Shown here in pieces: positions 46,674 to 55,397 of a stretch of 64,000 bases of DNA. How positions within the stretch are numbered: the first letter of the stretch is position 1; every line of letters begins with the position of its first letter. Origin of the DNA: a virus; the IMG/VR virus record IMGVR_UViG_3300046758_000611, positions 106,222-170,221 of that record; one strand, written 5' to 3'. A program made the translations under genes and the position numbers. The notes below the pieces were generated by a model. The model saw nothing but the letters and a program-made list of their open reading frames with translations, did not search any database and was not told where the DNA came from.

Positions 46674-47315
46674 TTAAGTAAGAATTTCATCAACCATTCC
46701 GTACTTCAAGCAAGTTTTGGCATCCCACCACAAATCATGTTTTAGAATTTCATCCATCTTTGTTTTTGGAATCTTAGTTTTTTCTTCGTATATTTCTTTT
46801 ATACGTTTCATAAGATTATCTGAATTTTTCATGTCATCCTGAAGTTCTTGATATTTTCCCCAATGCTGAGAACTAAGTTGGTGGACAAGCATATATGAAT
46901 TTTCACCAATGAATCGTTGTGTTCCACAGACACTCATAATTGTACCCGCACTAGCCGCACATCCATCAATGTATGTATATATGGGTGTTTTTGACTGATT
47001 CATGTAATCAATGCTACCAAATGCAGCGAATACACTACCACCATAACTATTAATTCTTAATCTAATCGGAATACCCACATCAAGACCAAGTTTCATAGAA
47101 ATCATTTGCATTTCTCTGTCTAACCTAGATATTTCTTTATTAAGATTAAAATTTTCCTTCATACCAACACTCGAATAGAAGTAGATAATATTATCATCAC
47201 CTTCTACAGTATCCATCGATCCTGCCTCGGCATTTTTTGACTTTGGACTAACCTTCTTTTTTGGAGAAACCTTTTTTTTAGGTTCTACATTTTCATTAAA
47301 TTCCCAATTATACAT
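46674..47315 (-). CDS. clpP: ClpP-like serine protease
   Basis: In this 213-residue protein the ClpP core starts near residue 40 after a Lys/Pro-rich N-terminal extension. It shows RLRINSYGGSVFAAFGSIDYM, the nucleophile in CAASAGTIMSV (Ser122), the active His in YMLVHQL (His145) and Asp near HDLWWD (Asp194). It should form a barrel that degrades unfolded proteins, with a host or phage ATPase; no ClpX/ClpA was found in this window. It could also act in head maturation. Confidence 0.9.
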   Translation of the reverse strand: MYNWEFNENVEPKKKVSPKKKVSPKSKNAEAGSMDTVEGDDNIIYFYSSVGMKENFNLNKEISRLDREMQMISMKLGLDVGIPIRLRINSYGGSVFAAFGSIDYMNQSKTPIYTYIDGCAASAGTIMSVCGTQRFIGENSYMLVHQLSSQHWGKYQELQDDMKNSDNLMKRIKEIYEEKTKIPKTKMDEILKHDLWWDAKTCLKYGMVDEILT

Positions 47316-47317
47316 AA

Positions 47318-47518
47318 CTATCTAATTTTTCTTGGTTTGTTTGTTTTGACAATGGATACCTTTGACGAAGGATCGTGGTTTTTGCAAATACCAATCCAGT
47401 ATTGTGCTTCACGTTTAGCATCATCTTCATTGATGAAGTTTCTATCGGAGGTTCTACGTCTATCACGAGTAACCACATAAACTTCGGTTTGAGGGTCGTA
47501 GTCTTGCTTCTTATTCAT
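47318..47518 (-). CDS. Small hypothetical protein (66 aa)
   Basis: This 66-residue basic protein (MNKKQDYDPQTEVYVVTRDRR...) has an Arg-rich centre and an alternating beta/alpha pattern. No family recognised. It is adjacent to clpP and likely in the same operon. Confidence 0.55.
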   Translation of the reverse strand: MNKKQDYDPQTEVYVVTRDRRRTSDRNFINEDDAKREAQYWIGICKNHDPSSKVSIVKTNKPRKIR

Positions 47519-47536
47519 ATATATTTATGTATATTT

Positions 47537-49186
47537 TTAGTTATTGTTTGGAAGAATAATATTATCAGGTTTTTCAATCTTTACAATACTTTCTTCGTTA
47601 GATTCTTTAGAGTCGTGTCCGACAACGTCGGAAGATTTTTTTTCAGTAGTGTTCTTTGCATAACAAGATGTGTCTTGAAACATTTCATCGAGGAAATTTT
47701 TTTGACCCTCTGATTCTTCAAGGGGATTGCCATGCATATCAAATCCAGCATCTTTTAAATCACCGATAATACTATTAATAGTAACACTATCGGCAACACT
47801 TGTGCCATACTTATTTTCGTAGTATTCAAATATCTCACGTGCTTTGGGGTGCATATTTTCACGTCTTTTATCATTATTGATAGTGTGAACAACATCCCAT
47901 TCGGTATTTGCTACTCCGTGCCAATCGTAAATAAAACAACTATCCGGTTCATTTGTCTTTTCGACGGAGTCGAAAGAATTTTTTTCGGAAGATACTTCAT
48001 GGAACTCATCAGTAAAACTTTCATTCGTTTTCGGTTTTTCACCGTATTGTTCAGCAGCCACTTGAATTGGATGTTTATTTCCATTTTGCCCATCAACGTC
48101 GAAAGAATTTTTTTCGGAAGGTTGTCCATTTGCATAATCGGTATTGTTGTACATCACATCAAACATATCCACATCTACATCACCAACAATATCGTAGGTT
48201 TCGAGAGAATTTTTTTTCAAAGGATTGTCGGTACTTTGACGAATACATCCAGCAATGATAGATTCTTTGCGATTAACGGCATCAAAATCAATAAGACCTT
48301 CACATGGATTACCAGGTTCACCTTCTACACCCCGTTCCGAGTAAAGATTATAGTCATCAGGACCATCCACAGGTGTCCATTCATCCTCATCCCAAGTTTC
48401 ATCATCGTATACATTACCTTCACTATCATAATATACAGGTGATTCGTATACAGGAATCAAATCAAATGGATTTTCAATTTCTTCGTGAACAACATAACGA
48501 TAAACACGAACTTTTTGACGATCACTATCTTCCGGTACACTAACTACATCCGATGGATTAACTTTAACGGAAACAAGACGATCACCAACCTGTTCACCGT
48601 TTTCATCAATTTTAAAACTTCCGTAACTACGAACATATTCAATGCTACCACAATGAAGACCACTTGAACAATGCTTTGTGGGATCAGCAGTTACTTCTTC
48701 ATAGGGCATTTTTACTTTATTACCAACTTTATTTGAAATCGTTCCAGTATACTTGTCGGTATAATCACGATTAATTGCTTTGTAAGCAAGGAAACATCCG
48801 TCTTCGGTGATAGGAAGGTTCTCGTGCTTCAAAAAGGTATAAAGTTGATCTATGCTACCTTCAGAGGGATTATCCATAAGATTAACAAGGAAGTTAATCA
48901 TGGGTTCTACCGCATCACCGTTTTGAATCATATCTACGATTCGTTGAGTAAGTACGTTGTGTACAATTGTTCCGTTGTAAATTAAGTTATCTCCATCAAC
49001 AACAATTTGCCCATTGGAAAATTCTTTGTATCCATTTTTGACATCAAGAAGATTGTCAATGTCGAGGAAATTTTTTTGAAGCAATGCTTTTTTAATTTTA
49101 TAGAAATTAGGATGAGTTTTACTAACAACCGCAGGTCCCGATTCGGATATTAGTGTAATTGTTGAGTCGGTGATTATACTTTGCAT
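47537..49186 (-). CDS. rIIB: rIIB-like protein with repeated KN[S/F][F/L][D/E] motifs
   Basis: This 549-residue protein has an N-terminal ~240 residues that match rIIB-like proteins of marine T4-like phages: LPITEDGCFLAYKAINRDY, HCSSGLHCGSIEYVRSYG, and VKVNPSDVVSVP. The C-terminal half is acidic and disordered. Across the protein a short motif recurs: QKNFLDI, KKNSLET, SEKNSFDV, SEKNSFDS and QKNFLDE. In T4, rIIA/rIIB affect lysis and exclusion of other phages. It lies downstream of rIIA as in T4, separated by two small basic genes. Confidence 0.85.
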   Translation of the reverse strand: MQSIITDSTITLISESGPAVVSKTHPNFYKIKKALLQKNFLDIDNLLDVKNGYKEFSNGQIVVDGDNLIYNGTIVHNVLTQRIVDMIQNGDAVEPMINFLVNLMDNPSEGSIDQLYTFLKHENLPITEDGCFLAYKAINRDYTDKYTGTISNKVGNKVKMPYEEVTADPTKHCSSGLHCGSIEYVRSYGSFKIDENGEQVGDRLVSVKVNPSDVVSVPEDSDRQKVRVYRYVVHEEIENPFDLIPVYESPVYYDSEGNVYDDETWDEDEWTPVDGPDDYNLYSERGVEGEPGNPCEGLIDFDAVNRKESIIAGCIRQSTDNPLKKNSLETYDIVGDVDVDMFDVMYNNTDYANGQPSEKNSFDVDGQNGNKHPIQVAAEQYGEKPKTNESFTDEFHEVSSEKNSFDSVEKTNEPDSCFIYDWHGVANTEWDVVHTINNDKRRENMHPKAREIFEYYENKYGTSVADSVTINSIIGDLKDAGFDMHGNPLEESEGQKNFLDEMFQDTSCYAKNTTEKKSSDVVGHDSKESNEESIVKIEKPDNIILPNNN

Positions 49187-49207
49187 AATTAATTCTTTTT
49201 AATTAGA

Positions 49208-49429
49208 TTAAGATTGTGGTTGACCGTCTTCTCCAAGAGGAGCAAGGCCTTGTTTCTTTCTTGCTTTGTTTTTGTTTGCAATTTGCGAACGATTCATTTT
49301 AGGTGTAACCATAGTTCCATAAATTCCTTTTACCAATACACCGGAACTTCGACCGGTTTTTTTTGAGACTTGGTATATTTTTGGATGCTTTTCTTTATTA
49401 GGTATGTTAATTCGTGCTTTCTTGCTCAT
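49208..49429 (-). CDS. Small basic protein (73 aa)
   Basis: This 73-residue Lys/Arg-rich protein (MSKKARINIPNKEKHPKIYQ...) lies between rIIA and rIIB. Its start overlaps the stop of the 49-residue gene upstream. It may bind nucleic acid, with no specific motif. Confidence 0.55.
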   Translation of the reverse strand: MSKKARINIPNKEKHPKIYQVSKKTGRSSGVLVKGIYGTMVTPKMNRSQIANKNKARKKQGLAPLGEDGQPQS

Positions 49430-49575
49430 GGTTGTAAATCCCGTTCTTGATTATTAAAATTACTTTTTTTAGTGGATTCTACGGAAGAATATTTATATTT
49501 CTTTGTAAGTTTAGATTGCTTTCCCATTCCAAACCTTTTCTTTAAACGATGTTTCCAATGTTGTGATGATTTCAT
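49426..49575 (-). CDS. Small basic protein (49 aa)
   Basis: ATG 49575 to TGA 49426 on the minus strand encodes a Lys/Arg/His-rich product starting MKSSQHWKHRLKKRFGMGKQ. It overlaps the next gene by ATGA and has its own promoter at 49617-49645, which supports it as real. Function unknown; RNA or DNA binding is possible. Confidence 0.6.
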   Translation of the reverse strand: MKSSQHWKHRLKKRFGMGKQSKLTKKYKYSSVESTKKSNFNNQERDLQP

Positions 49576-49616
49576 GATTTATATATATTTGTTTGTTATT
49601 AAATTTATTTATTATA

Positions 49617-49645
49617 ATAATACTTCATAAAACGTCTCTCGTCAA
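49617..49645 (-). promoter_or_regulatory. Sigma70-like promoter for 49575 gene/rIIB
   Basis: On the minus strand, TTGACG (49645-49640), a 17-base spacer and TATTAT (49622-49617). It would transcribe the two small basic genes and rIIB. Confidence 0.6.
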
Positions 49646-49710
49646 CTTTTTTTTAATTTCATGCGAAATCAAAAAAAAACTTTCCTTAGACTTGTTAGTA
49701 TCCATTGATA

Positions 49711-51969
49711 TTACTTTTTGGTGGAATTTACCAATTCCATGTATTCAATAAGATTTTCCATAGAGTTAGTGTAGGAACCAGAACCATCTAAAGCACTTCC
49801 CATGAACCTTACCATTGGATACTCTTGGGAAAGCATATGAGGTATGTTCTTGAGGGTATATGACACCTTAGAAGTAAAGTAGGAATACAAGTTTCTTTCA
49901 CAATGAATATTTGTATATCTCGTAAAGTTTTCAAAGTCGTGAGACGATTGAGATTCTTCGTCAGAAACATTTTTTTCAGAATGATTATTAATGTTTATGA
50001 TTCTACGAATCTTCATTAATTCTTTTATTGTATCAGTATTACCAGATTCTTTAAGAAGAACACATACTCTTTTAAATACACGATTGTTAAGTAGATTATT
50101 AACAACCTTGTAAGAACCATCATGCTTGAAGTGATAAAACTTTCTTGCAATAACAGATTGATAAAGAGAACCAGTTTTATTTTTGAACGAAGATTCAATG
50201 TAATCGGAAATTACATCAAATACATTCTTGAAGTTATCATACTTTGTGAGTTTCTTGGTTTGAGCATACTTGATTCCGTAAATCTTAACATCATCTTGTT
50301 CAATGACCTTGTTAAGTAAAGTATTAAGTTTGCAAGTATTAGAATATTCACTATCATGGAAATAAATTTTCCAATTACGAATAGGAACATAATAAATAGT
50401 GTCCTTGGTATTCAAAGCAATTTCTTCTTCAGAACTCCAATTGCCAGCACTATTCCAACCATAGTCATTTATTTTCTCGTAAGCAATCACACTATCTTTG
50501 GTTGTAGTGGAAGAACTACGATTGGTGGGAGGTTTTTCCAATTCGGAAGTAACACTAACTTTATTTGGATAACCGATGAGTTTTAAATAGTTGCGTTCTT
50601 TGTCGGTAAACTCGTCAAATACAAGAACAACTTTGTTTTTATTCTCACGAACATAATGATTTATACGACTAACACTACCAGTTGGTAGATCGTTTTGAAA
50701 GAACTCTACATCAGCATCAAATGGAATGATACCATTAACATCACTTCTACGATTTACTTTATCAGCACCGTGGTATCTATTTCTTTTAGGAGAACCCAAC
50801 CAAAACAAACGATAATCCATTTTTTCAAGATTAGGATTCTTGGAAACATCTCCGTATCGTTCAGATACATCTATTCCATTCCAAGATAGTTTTTCAGTCC
50901 ACTTGAAGTGTCCAATGCTTCCACTTCCGTTGCGATCAATGTCAGAGTAGTATTCTTCGTTGTAACCAACCATACTATTAAAAAGAATACGAGCATCCCA
51001 AAAGTTCTCACAATCATTTAATTGCTCGTTCATAATATCCTTAATTTCGTTGTAAACACGTTCAACGAAATTAACCATATACTCACGACCTTCACTTGTC
51101 CAACCGATTTCTTCACGACTTGCAGTAACATCTAGATTTCCGATAGGAACACGAAATACCAAGTTACTAACCAGTCTACGATATTCGTAAGTGTTGCTCC
51201 ATCCGTGCTTTTTTTCAAAGTCATCAGAAACATCAGAGAAATTGAATGGATAAGCAACATTACCCATAAGAATAATAGAATCAGAATAAGTAAGTTGTGA
51301 ATCTACATAATACCAATCTTTTCCTTCAAGTCTCTTGGTAGGAACTTTAACTTCTTCTTTCGTTGATCCGATAGTAAGATTAGGAGTTACATCAAAGTAA
51401 CCTAGAATGCGTTGTGCAGACTCACGAAGTTTATCGTAAGTATTTGCTTCAGTAGGAGTAAACTTGATTTCAGTACCAGATGCTTCATCAGTATTCTCTT
51501 CAGAGATGATAGAAAAGTTTGGGACATCCGCATCAAGATAATTGATAACCGTAGTCTTCTTACCATCCTTTACAGAAGTAACCGTAAACGCATCACTAAG
51601 AGTAAAAGGAGTTTTACTTCCTAATCCCATACAGCCCACAAAGTCGTTGCTATGAGTTTTGTTGCTATCAAAGTAAGTAGTATAAGTAGTTTCAAGTTCT
51701 TGTTTGCTCATACCAATGCCATAGTCCCTAATAGAGAACCAAGGCTCTGCCACACTAGGCAGGTGTACATCAAAAGGTGTATGGATATTACCTTTGGCTA
51801 CGTGAGCATCATATGCGTTAGTAGATAACTCACGAATAGGAGCAGCTATTTTGTCACTATATAAACCATCACTTAATATCTTAAATGCTTTTGCTGATGC
51901 CTTGATTGAATACTGAGTAGTATTAGGTAATGTATTACTTACTACGTTAGGAGCTGTTTTAAGTTGCAT
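49711..51969 (-). CDS. rIIA: rIIA-like GHKL ATPase protein
   Basis: This 752-residue protein is of the T4 rIIA type. The N-terminal GHKL ATP-binding fold has the N-box ELSTNAYDAH (47-56), G1 DYGIGM (82-87) and G2 GCMGLGSKTPF (112-122). In T4 rIIA is membrane-associated and, with rIIB, needed to grow on hosts carrying the lambda Rex exclusion system. The 250-base leader contains a promoter and a 15-base sequence that also occurs in the iteron array at 56.9 kb. Confidence 0.9.
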   Translation of the reverse strand: MQLKTAPNVVSNTLPNTTQYSIKASAKAFKILSDGLYSDKIAAPIRELSTNAYDAHVAKGNIHTPFDVHLPSVAEPWFSIRDYGIGMSKQELETTYTTYFDSNKTHSNDFVGCMGLGSKTPFTLSDAFTVTSVKDGKKTTVINYLDADVPNFSIISEENTDEASGTEIKFTPTEANTYDKLRESAQRILGYFDVTPNLTIGSTKEEVKVPTKRLEGKDWYYVDSQLTYSDSIILMGNVAYPFNFSDVSDDFEKKHGWSNTYEYRRLVSNLVFRVPIGNLDVTASREEIGWTSEGREYMVNFVERVYNEIKDIMNEQLNDCENFWDARILFNSMVGYNEEYYSDIDRNGSGSIGHFKWTEKLSWNGIDVSERYGDVSKNPNLEKMDYRLFWLGSPKRNRYHGADKVNRRSDVNGIIPFDADVEFFQNDLPTGSVSRINHYVRENKNKVVLVFDEFTDKERNYLKLIGYPNKVSVTSELEKPPTNRSSSTTTKDSVIAYEKINDYGWNSAGNWSSEEEIALNTKDTIYYVPIRNWKIYFHDSEYSNTCKLNTLLNKVIEQDDVKIYGIKYAQTKKLTKYDNFKNVFDVISDYIESSFKNKTGSLYQSVIARKFYHFKHDGSYKVVNNLLNNRVFKRVCVLLKESGNTDTIKELMKIRRIININNHSEKNVSDEESQSSHDFENFTRYTNIHCERNLYSYFTSKVSYTLKNIPHMLSQEYPMVRFMGSALDGSGSYTNSMENLIEYMELVNSTKK

Positions 51970-51973
51970 AATA

Positions 51974-52003
51974 GATGATAGTTGATGTAATATATGTTAG
52001 TTG
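51974..52003. promoter_or_regulatory. Iteron-like element in rIIA leader
   Basis: Minus strand ACATCAACTATCATC (51988-51974) is identical to part of the decamer array at 56921-56935. CAACTAAC (52003-51996) matches the hairpin arm at 56992-56999. Both lie within 35 bases of the rIIA start, suggesting a shared binding protein. Confidence 0.55.
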
Positions 52004-52104
52004 ATTATTAGAAACTGAATAAGGTCTACGATTTATTATAGTTATATTATAGTTCTTAGAAAAAAATGAATTCCTCTATCTCTCGTATTTCTCATTATGA
52101 TATC

Positions 52105-52133
52105 ATCTTACCATAATACCCCTTAGACGTCAA
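52105..52133 (-). promoter_or_regulatory. Sigma70-like promoter for rIIA
   Basis: On the minus strand, TTGACG (52133-52128), a 17-base spacer and TAAGAT (52110-52105), about 135 bases before the rIIA start. This gives an unusually long leader compared with the other promoters seen here. Confidence 0.55.
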
Positions 52134-52226
52134 CATCTATTTTTATAATTTTTTTATAATTTAGAATTATTATGTAGGTTGGGTAAATATTCCCCCAAAA
52201 AATTGATGTATGCTACTTAATACTAC

Positions 52227-52484
52227 TTAGTTAGGATACACAGGTTCTACAATGCAGTTTGCTTCTAAAGAGATTTCATATGCTTGATCCATGTTTACAC
52301 GATCTCCTACACTAACAACTCTTGGTTTTGATCCTGAGTTTTTGTTTATTTCAAAGCATACACCATTTTCAATTTTCATAATTTCAAAATGAGCATCACT
52401 AGCCAGCATAGCAGTAGGATGACTTTTTACATATCTTTTTAGATACACATATGTAGTGCCTTCTGATGATTTACTATTAAACAT
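52227..52484 (-). CDS. Small paralogous family member 4 (85 aa)
   Basis: This 85-residue beta-rich protein has VYLKRYVKSHPTAM, FEIMKIENGVCFEINK, VVSVGDRVNMDQAYEI and a final VEPVYPN. It shares this order of elements with the three upstream genes, so the four form a tandem family. Function unknown. Confidence 0.6.
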   Translation of the reverse strand: MFNSKSSEGTTYVYLKRYVKSHPTAMLASDAHFEIMKIENGVCFEINKNSGSKPRVVSVGDRVNMDQAYEISLEANCIVEPVYPN

Positions 52485-52513
52485 AATAGGGAATTATATA
52501 GTGTCCCCAAAAA

Positions 52514-52795
52514 TTAGTCAAGAAGCATTTCTATATTATCATCTTCCGAGTACACCGGTGTTACTACAACAGAATAAGTTCTTTCAATTTGAGTGGCTTG
52601 AGATAAAGTAATTCTTTCTCCTACTTCTAATTGTAGTTGTGGTCCATCTCCATCTGCTTCTTTAGCAAGTTTATTAACTTTAACTACAACCAGATTTTCC
52701 AACTTTCTTATTTCATAGCATTTCTCAGGATGCTCAATTGCAATAGGATGTTCTCCTACATAACGAATTAAATATATCTTTTGATTATTGTTCAT
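52514..52795 (-). CDS. Small paralogous family member 3 (93 aa)
   Basis: The start is set at ATG 52795 (MNNNQKIYLIRYVGEHPIAI); the longer frame overlaps its neighbour by over 100 bases. It shares with the 52227-52484 product IYLIRYVGEHP, YEIRKLENLVVVKVNK, EVGERITLSQAT and VTPVY, the clearest pair in the family. It overlaps the upstream gene by 11 bases. Confidence 0.6.
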   Translation of the reverse strand: MNNNQKIYLIRYVGEHPIAIEHPEKCYEIRKLENLVVVKVNKLAKEADGDGPQLQLEVGERITLSQATQIERTYSVVVTPVYSEDDNIEMLLD

Positions 52796-53048
52796 TTGAA
52801 GTATTCCATTTCCCAAGAAACGGTGAAACATAATCTGTGATTTTAAGTTTTGATTTTCTTCCGAGCAATTTTGATTGTTCTGGAGTAATTGTATCACCTA
52901 CACACATTTCTATTTGCGGTCCTTCTCCTTGTTTTAAATTGATTATTTTGTTTATTGCTACCGATGTAGCATTTTCAATGTCTTTAATTACAAAAAACTC
53001 ATTTTTAGTTTGAGTAACGTTTCTTTCTAAGTGTACTATTGGTTTCAT
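52785..53048 (-). CDS. Small paralogous family member 2 (87 aa)
   Basis: This 87-residue protein has IVHLERNVTQTKN, FFVIKDIENATSVAINKI, GPQIEMCVGDTITPEQSK. The IEN...INK...GPQ...VGD..T..Q order matches its downstream neighbours. It starts 3 bases after the previous gene's end. Confidence 0.58.
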   Translation of the reverse strand: MKPIVHLERNVTQTKNEFFVIKDIENATSVAINKIINLKQGEGPQIEMCVGDTITPEQSKLLGRKSKLKITDYVSPFLGKWNTSNEQ

Positions 53049-53051
53049 ATA

Positions 53052-53360
53052 TTAATCGTTAAGTAAATCTAAATCTTTAGAATCCCTTTCCACTATTTCA
53101 ACAGTTTCATAATTGTTTTGATAATTACGGGTTTGTTGTACCAAGTGCTTTACTTGGAGTTCGTTAAGAAATTCCCCCACTCTTACTTCTTTATCAGTAA
53201 ATCCGAAGGGATCGTCTAAACTTTTTTCAGGAATAACAATAGATGCTTCGTTGATAATTTTTTTTATCTTATACGGCAGAGTTACACTCTTAGGGCAATA
53301 TTCAATAGTAACTTTTACACCCTTCGGTCTGTTTTTTCCCAATCCAAGTAAATTAATCAT
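53052..53360 (-). CDS. Small paralogous family member 1, most diverged (102 aa)
   Basis: In this 102-residue protein VTLPYKIKKIINEASIVIPEK and VRVGEFLNELQVKHLVQQ match the core of the other three only loosely. An N-terminal LGLGKNRPKG segment is extra. It is the first gene of the tandem set, preceded by a TATATATATTTATATG element. Confidence 0.52.
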   Translation of the reverse strand: MINLLGLGKNRPKGVKVTIEYCPKSVTLPYKIKKIINEASIVIPEKSLDDPFGFTDKEVRVGEFLNELQVKHLVQQTRNYQNNYETVEIVERDSKDLDLLND

Positions 53361-53390
53361 ATAAATATATATATTATATCATCGATAATT

Positions 53391-53783
53391 TTACGATTTT
53401 TTGATTTCATTTAGAAATATTTTATGTCCAATTGAATTTAACCAATTTTCGTATTGTTTTAAAACTTTAGATGTAATTGCAGGTGGTGATAACAACTGGT
53501 ATGAATCAAAGTCCATTGTTTCTGATACAGGTACTTTCAATGTATCGTGTAATTGATTAATTTTAGTGTAATTGATAGCAGACTCTGACATAAATTCCCA
53601 CTTAAAAATGTTAAACAGAGAATCCATTCCAAATATAATACAATCACGTTCTTCAGTATCAAGAGTATGAATAAAATCTAATTCATTGTGGGAATAAGGA
53701 TTTTTAACAATTTCTTTGCTTAAAGTTAGAATTTCACTTAAATCTGGCAAAGTATAGTATTTTTTTCCGTTTAATATCTTCAT
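53391..53783 (-). CDS. Hypothetical protein (130 aa)
   Basis: This 130-residue largely helical protein (MKILNGKKYYTLPDLSEILT...) has no recognised domain. It may be transcribed with the four-member family downstream. An AATATTTATATATA element lies upstream. Confidence 0.55.
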   Translation of the reverse strand: MKILNGKKYYTLPDLSEILTLSKEIVKNPYSHNELDFIHTLDTEERDCIIFGMDSLFNIFKWEFMSESAINYTKINQLHDTLKVPVSETMDFDSYQLLSPPAITSKVLKQYENWLNSIGHKIFLNEIKKS

Positions 53784-54207
53784 TTATGCTAATTTTATAT
53801 ATAAATATTAAATAATTCGCACAAAAAGGTGATTACAGACGGTGTAGTACACGTATTCATAGGTTTTTTATAGTAAAATCTTGGGAAAAAAATTTATAAT
53901 CTGGATTTTTTGAGATTTTGTCCGAAAAAATAAAAAATCTGGTGTCTAAAATTCGATATGAGTAAAGATCTGACAAAAAAATGGTCATCCACACAAGAGT
54001 AGACTAGGCCGGCCCTTTTTTCGGCTTTAGTTGGCTGGGTTACAAAAAAAAATATTAGTATTTCTAATAGCACTATATGCACTATATGTTGTGTATATAA
54101 TACTATATGCTTATGAACATATACAATGACTTATTATATCAACTATATAAGATATTAGTATAATACCTACTACGTAAATAATAATATTAACAAGGATTTC
54201 CACGAAA
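53784..54207. other. AT-rich intergenic region
   Basis: I see no convincing gene in these 424 bases. A 62-codon leftward frame (53894-54082) lacks codon-like composition. An 8-base GGCCGGCC palindrome at about 54009-54016 is striking in such AT-rich DNA. ACTATATGC occurs three times around 54070-54110. Confidence 0.4.
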
Positions 54208-54327
54208 TTAACCAGTACAAAGCATTGTAATGGCTATTACACTTGCAAGAATAAGTGCTTTTTTCGTGATTTTTACTGTTTTTTCCGAAGAAATTATGTT
54301 TTTTGTTGATTTTATCACCTTCACCAT
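54208..54327 (-). CDS. Small single-span membrane or lipoprotein-like peptide (39 aa)
   Basis: ATG 54327 follows a TATAATATTTATTATC element seen before several other starts. The product has a Lys-rich N-terminus and one hydrophobic segment, ALILASVIAITMLCTG, ending with a possible lipobox Cys. Real but uncharacterised is my best reading. Confidence 0.42.
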   Translation of the reverse strand: MVKVIKSTKNIISSEKTVKITKKALILASVIAITMLCTG

Positions 54328-54447
54328 GATAATAAATATTATAAAAACTCATTTTTTTGCATTATTATATCATTAGAAGCACTAATAGCCGTTTATATGC
54401 AGTTTTTGGTTGGAATTTATATAAGTTTATGTAATAATAGTATATAA

Positions 54448-54609
54448 ATGAGCATACTCAGACATCATACTTGTAATATAATAAGATTATTTGCAATACT
54501 AAATATTTGTATTGCTTTAAGTGCGTTTATATTTGTTGTTAGTATACTATATGCTATATATGGTATATTATCAAGTATGTCCAGCCTTTTTGTTCGGATA
54601 GTAAATTAA
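54448..54609 (+). CDS. Small hydrophobic protein (53 aa)
   Basis: ATG 54448 follows AGTATATA. The product has a His/Cys-containing N-terminus and a long hydrophobic stretch LNICIALSAFIFVVSILYAI. It ends 4 bases into the convergent gene at 54606. No other rightward gene is nearby, so support is limited to start context and composition. Confidence 0.35.
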   Translation: MSILRHHTCNIIRLFAILNICIALSAFIFVVSILYAIYGILSSMSSLFVRIVN

Positions 54610-55094
54610 GTTTTACTTTGAAATTTGTAATAAACATGAACAATAATCAATAAAGTGATTATGCCCACGAAACCGGCCATGCTATCTAGCATCTCTTGAA
54701 TGTTATATACTACTATATTACCTAAAAAGAAATTGTCACCGAATAATATTACTCCTAATAATAACAAAGGTATAACACTAATCAATAACAATGTTATATG
54801 ACGAACATATTCATTAACGGTTTTAAAAATATTTTGTATATTGATTTTTTTCATTTTATTGGTATTTGGATTTTCCGCAATTTCTTCGTTATCACGGTCA
54901 ATTGCATAATTGCTCAACGGAGAATGAATTTCTATATAAGGTTGTTGTCGTTGTTCAGGATACTCAGCATAAAATAATTCTTGTGCTTCATCCGGTGAAT
55001 TTGCTTTATAGGTAACCGTTTTGTTGCTTAGTGGATTATCCGGGTGTTGTTTAAATGTGATATTATAGGTTTTTAATTTTTTTTGGGGATTCAC
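54606..55094 (-). CDS. Two-span membrane protein with soluble N-terminal domain (162 aa)
   Basis: Residues ~1-75 form a small soluble domain (TYNITFKQHPDNPLSNKTVTY, then a helix ANSPDEAQELFYAEYPEQ). Two hydrophobic segments follow at about 98-118 and 135-155. No known family. Membrane location with cytoplasmic N-terminus is likely. Confidence 0.58.
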   Translation of the reverse strand: MNPQKKLKTYNITFKQHPDNPLSNKTVTYKANSPDEAQELFYAEYPEQRQQPYIEIHSPLSNYAIDRDNEEIAENPNTNKMKKINIQNIFKTVNEYVRHITLLLISVIPLLLLGVILFGDNFFLGNIVVYNIQEMLDSMAGFVGIITLLIIVHVYYKFQSKT

Positions 55095-55152
55095 GTTTTT
55101 TTCGTAAGTTGCGTATTATCAACACTTTAAATTTTTTTTTTGCAATACTTTT

Positions 55153-55224
55153 TTATCGTGTAAGTTCAACGATAATACATACCACGAATAATACAATCAT
55201 TGTGTATGTAAAAATTTCAATCAT
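55153..55224 (-). CDS. Possible 23-residue membrane peptide
   Basis: ATG 55224 overlaps the stop of the 58-residue gene upstream (ATGA). The product, starting MIEIFTYTMIVLFVVCIIVE, is one hydrophobic span. Translational coupling is the only support. Confidence 0.28.
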   Translation of the reverse strand: MIEIFTYTMIVLFVVCIIVELTR

Positions 55225-55397
55225 ATTTTTCTATGCGTTGCTTCACCTAAATATCTTGATATAGCATTACCAATAACTTGTGCTAATTCTTGTTGTGTTG
55301 TATCATTCAATAAATTTGGACTTATAACATTATAGCCATTGTCCGCAAGATATTTTTGTATAGCATCATATACTACATTGTTTATTGTTTCACTCAT
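55221..55397 (-). CDS. Small hypothetical protein (58 aa)
   Basis: ATG 55397 overlaps the upstream gene by 8 bases. The helical product starts MSETINNVVYDAIQKYLADN and contains NDTTQQELAQVIGNAISRYL. It resembles the N-terminal part of the adjacent 110-residue protein in general layout only. Function unknown. Confidence 0.5.
   Translation of the reverse strand: MSETINNVVYDAIQKYLADNGYNVISPNLLNDTTQQELAQVIGNAISRYLGEATHRKI

Noticed and set aside
47627-49080. Programmed frameshift sites at the A-tracts in rIIB
   Set aside because: The frame is continuous across all copies and no stop or alternative long frame follows, so frameshifting would have no obvious product.
53894-54082. 62-codon leftward frame in the 53.8-54.2 kb gap
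   Set aside because: Phe-rich composition unlike its neighbours, no promoter or ribosome-binding site, and the stretch is low-complexity AT-rich DNA.
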